Shown piece after piece: positions 11,997 to 12,157 of a DNA stretch of 12,157 bases (its first letter is position 1; each line of letters starts with the position of its first letter). The stretch is taken from NCBI GenBank assembly GCA_003488965.1, contig DNJW01000071.1:1-12157 (forward strand), written 5' to 3'. Origin of the DNA: Lachnospiraceae bacterium. GTDB taxonomy: Bacteria > Bacillota > Clostridia > Lachnospirales > Lachnospiraceae. The notes under the pieces are model-generated. The model was given only the letters and a program-made list of their open reading frames with translations, made no database searches and was not told the DNA's origin. The translations under genes were made by a program, and so were the position numbers.

Positions 11997-12157
11997 TACC
12001 TTTCCGCCGGCGGTAACAGTTCAGCCTTGTATGTTCCTCCTGCCCGTTTCAGTGCCCGGTCTCCATTTTGCCTATCTGTTTTTTTGCATTATTTTGGATG
12101 GTAGATGTTTCTTAACAAAAGATCCAGAAAATTCTAGGGTAAATCGCCCATGGATGG
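11997..12157. other. Edge region without a recognisable gene
   Basis: No complete gene is visible. One minus-strand frame (12088-11987) is open for 33 codons and ends in TAA with protein-like text (GGTYKAELLPPAERYCQ), but has no start and is bounded upstream by a stop, so it could be a decayed gene remnant or chance. A small palindrome CCGCCGGCGG lies at 12005-12014. Nothing else is recognised. Confidence 0.3.

Noticed and set aside
11987..12088. 33-codon minus-strand open frame near the right edge
   Set aside because: It has no start codon, is bounded by a stop upstream and overlaps the candidate trmL promoter; at best a decayed fragment.
1..12157. CRISPR arrays, tRNA or rRNA genes
   Set aside because: No regularly spaced repeats, cloverleaf-like segments or rRNA-like conserved blocks were seen on either strand.

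Overview
The window looks like chromosomal DNA of a Lachnospiraceae-type Firmicute (Clostridia). The basis is moderate-to-low G+C, AT-rich intergenic gaps, strong purine-rich ribosome-binding sites, and the proteins themselves: YhaM, an RlmD/RumA-type methyltransferase, MutS2, an OmpR/histidine-kinase pair, and a sigma/anti-sigma/small-protein cassette. The genus is inferred, not proven. No rRNA, tRNA or CRISPR array was seen.

Layout. (1) 1-546 looks like the end of a mobile element: the last 61 codons of a transposase, two tight adjacent hairpins resembling a mobilisation or recombination site, and a Rho-independent terminator. (2) 547-4656, minus strand, is a likely operon in transcription order: an HtrA/DegP-like membrane protein that has lost its catalytic triad, the 3'-5' exoribonuclease YhaM, and RlmD. 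RlmD carries a C-terminal tail of roughly 90 residues beyond the normal enzyme end, and the tail starts just after a conserved coding motif used as an integration site by integrative elements. The tail, the hairpins and the transposase remnant together suggest that an element sits at, or once sat at, the rlmD 3' end, with most of it left of the window. (3) 4657-5140 is a divergent intergenic region. It holds the protease promoter, a ~207-bp imperfect palindromic element (MITE-like or structured RNA) and an extended -10 promoter for mutS2 inside a perfect 12-bp inverted repeat. (4) 5141-9657, plus strand, is mutS2 followed closely by an OmpR-family response regulator and its overlapping sensor kinase, ending in strong terminators. 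(5) 9778-11786, minus strand, is trmL, an ECF-type sigma factor (GTG start), its zinc-type membrane anti-sigma factor and a small conserved-looking protein. The last three overlap or nearly overlap. (6) 11787-12157 is the trmL leader, with four interlocking inverted repeats that include a possible pseudoknot ending just before the trmL ribosome-binding site, a 14-codon leader ORF and a candidate promoter.

How the genes relate. YhaM, RlmD, TrmL and MutS2 are housekeeping RNA- and DNA-maintenance factors. The two-component pair and the sigma/anti-sigma cassette are envelope-linked signalling systems, and the pseudo-protease is probably a membrane-anchored PDZ scaffold or sensor. The observations most worth follow-up are the catalytically dead HtrA-like protein, the mobile-element tail on RlmD, the mutually exclusive structures in the trmL leader, and the palindromic element upstream of mutS2.
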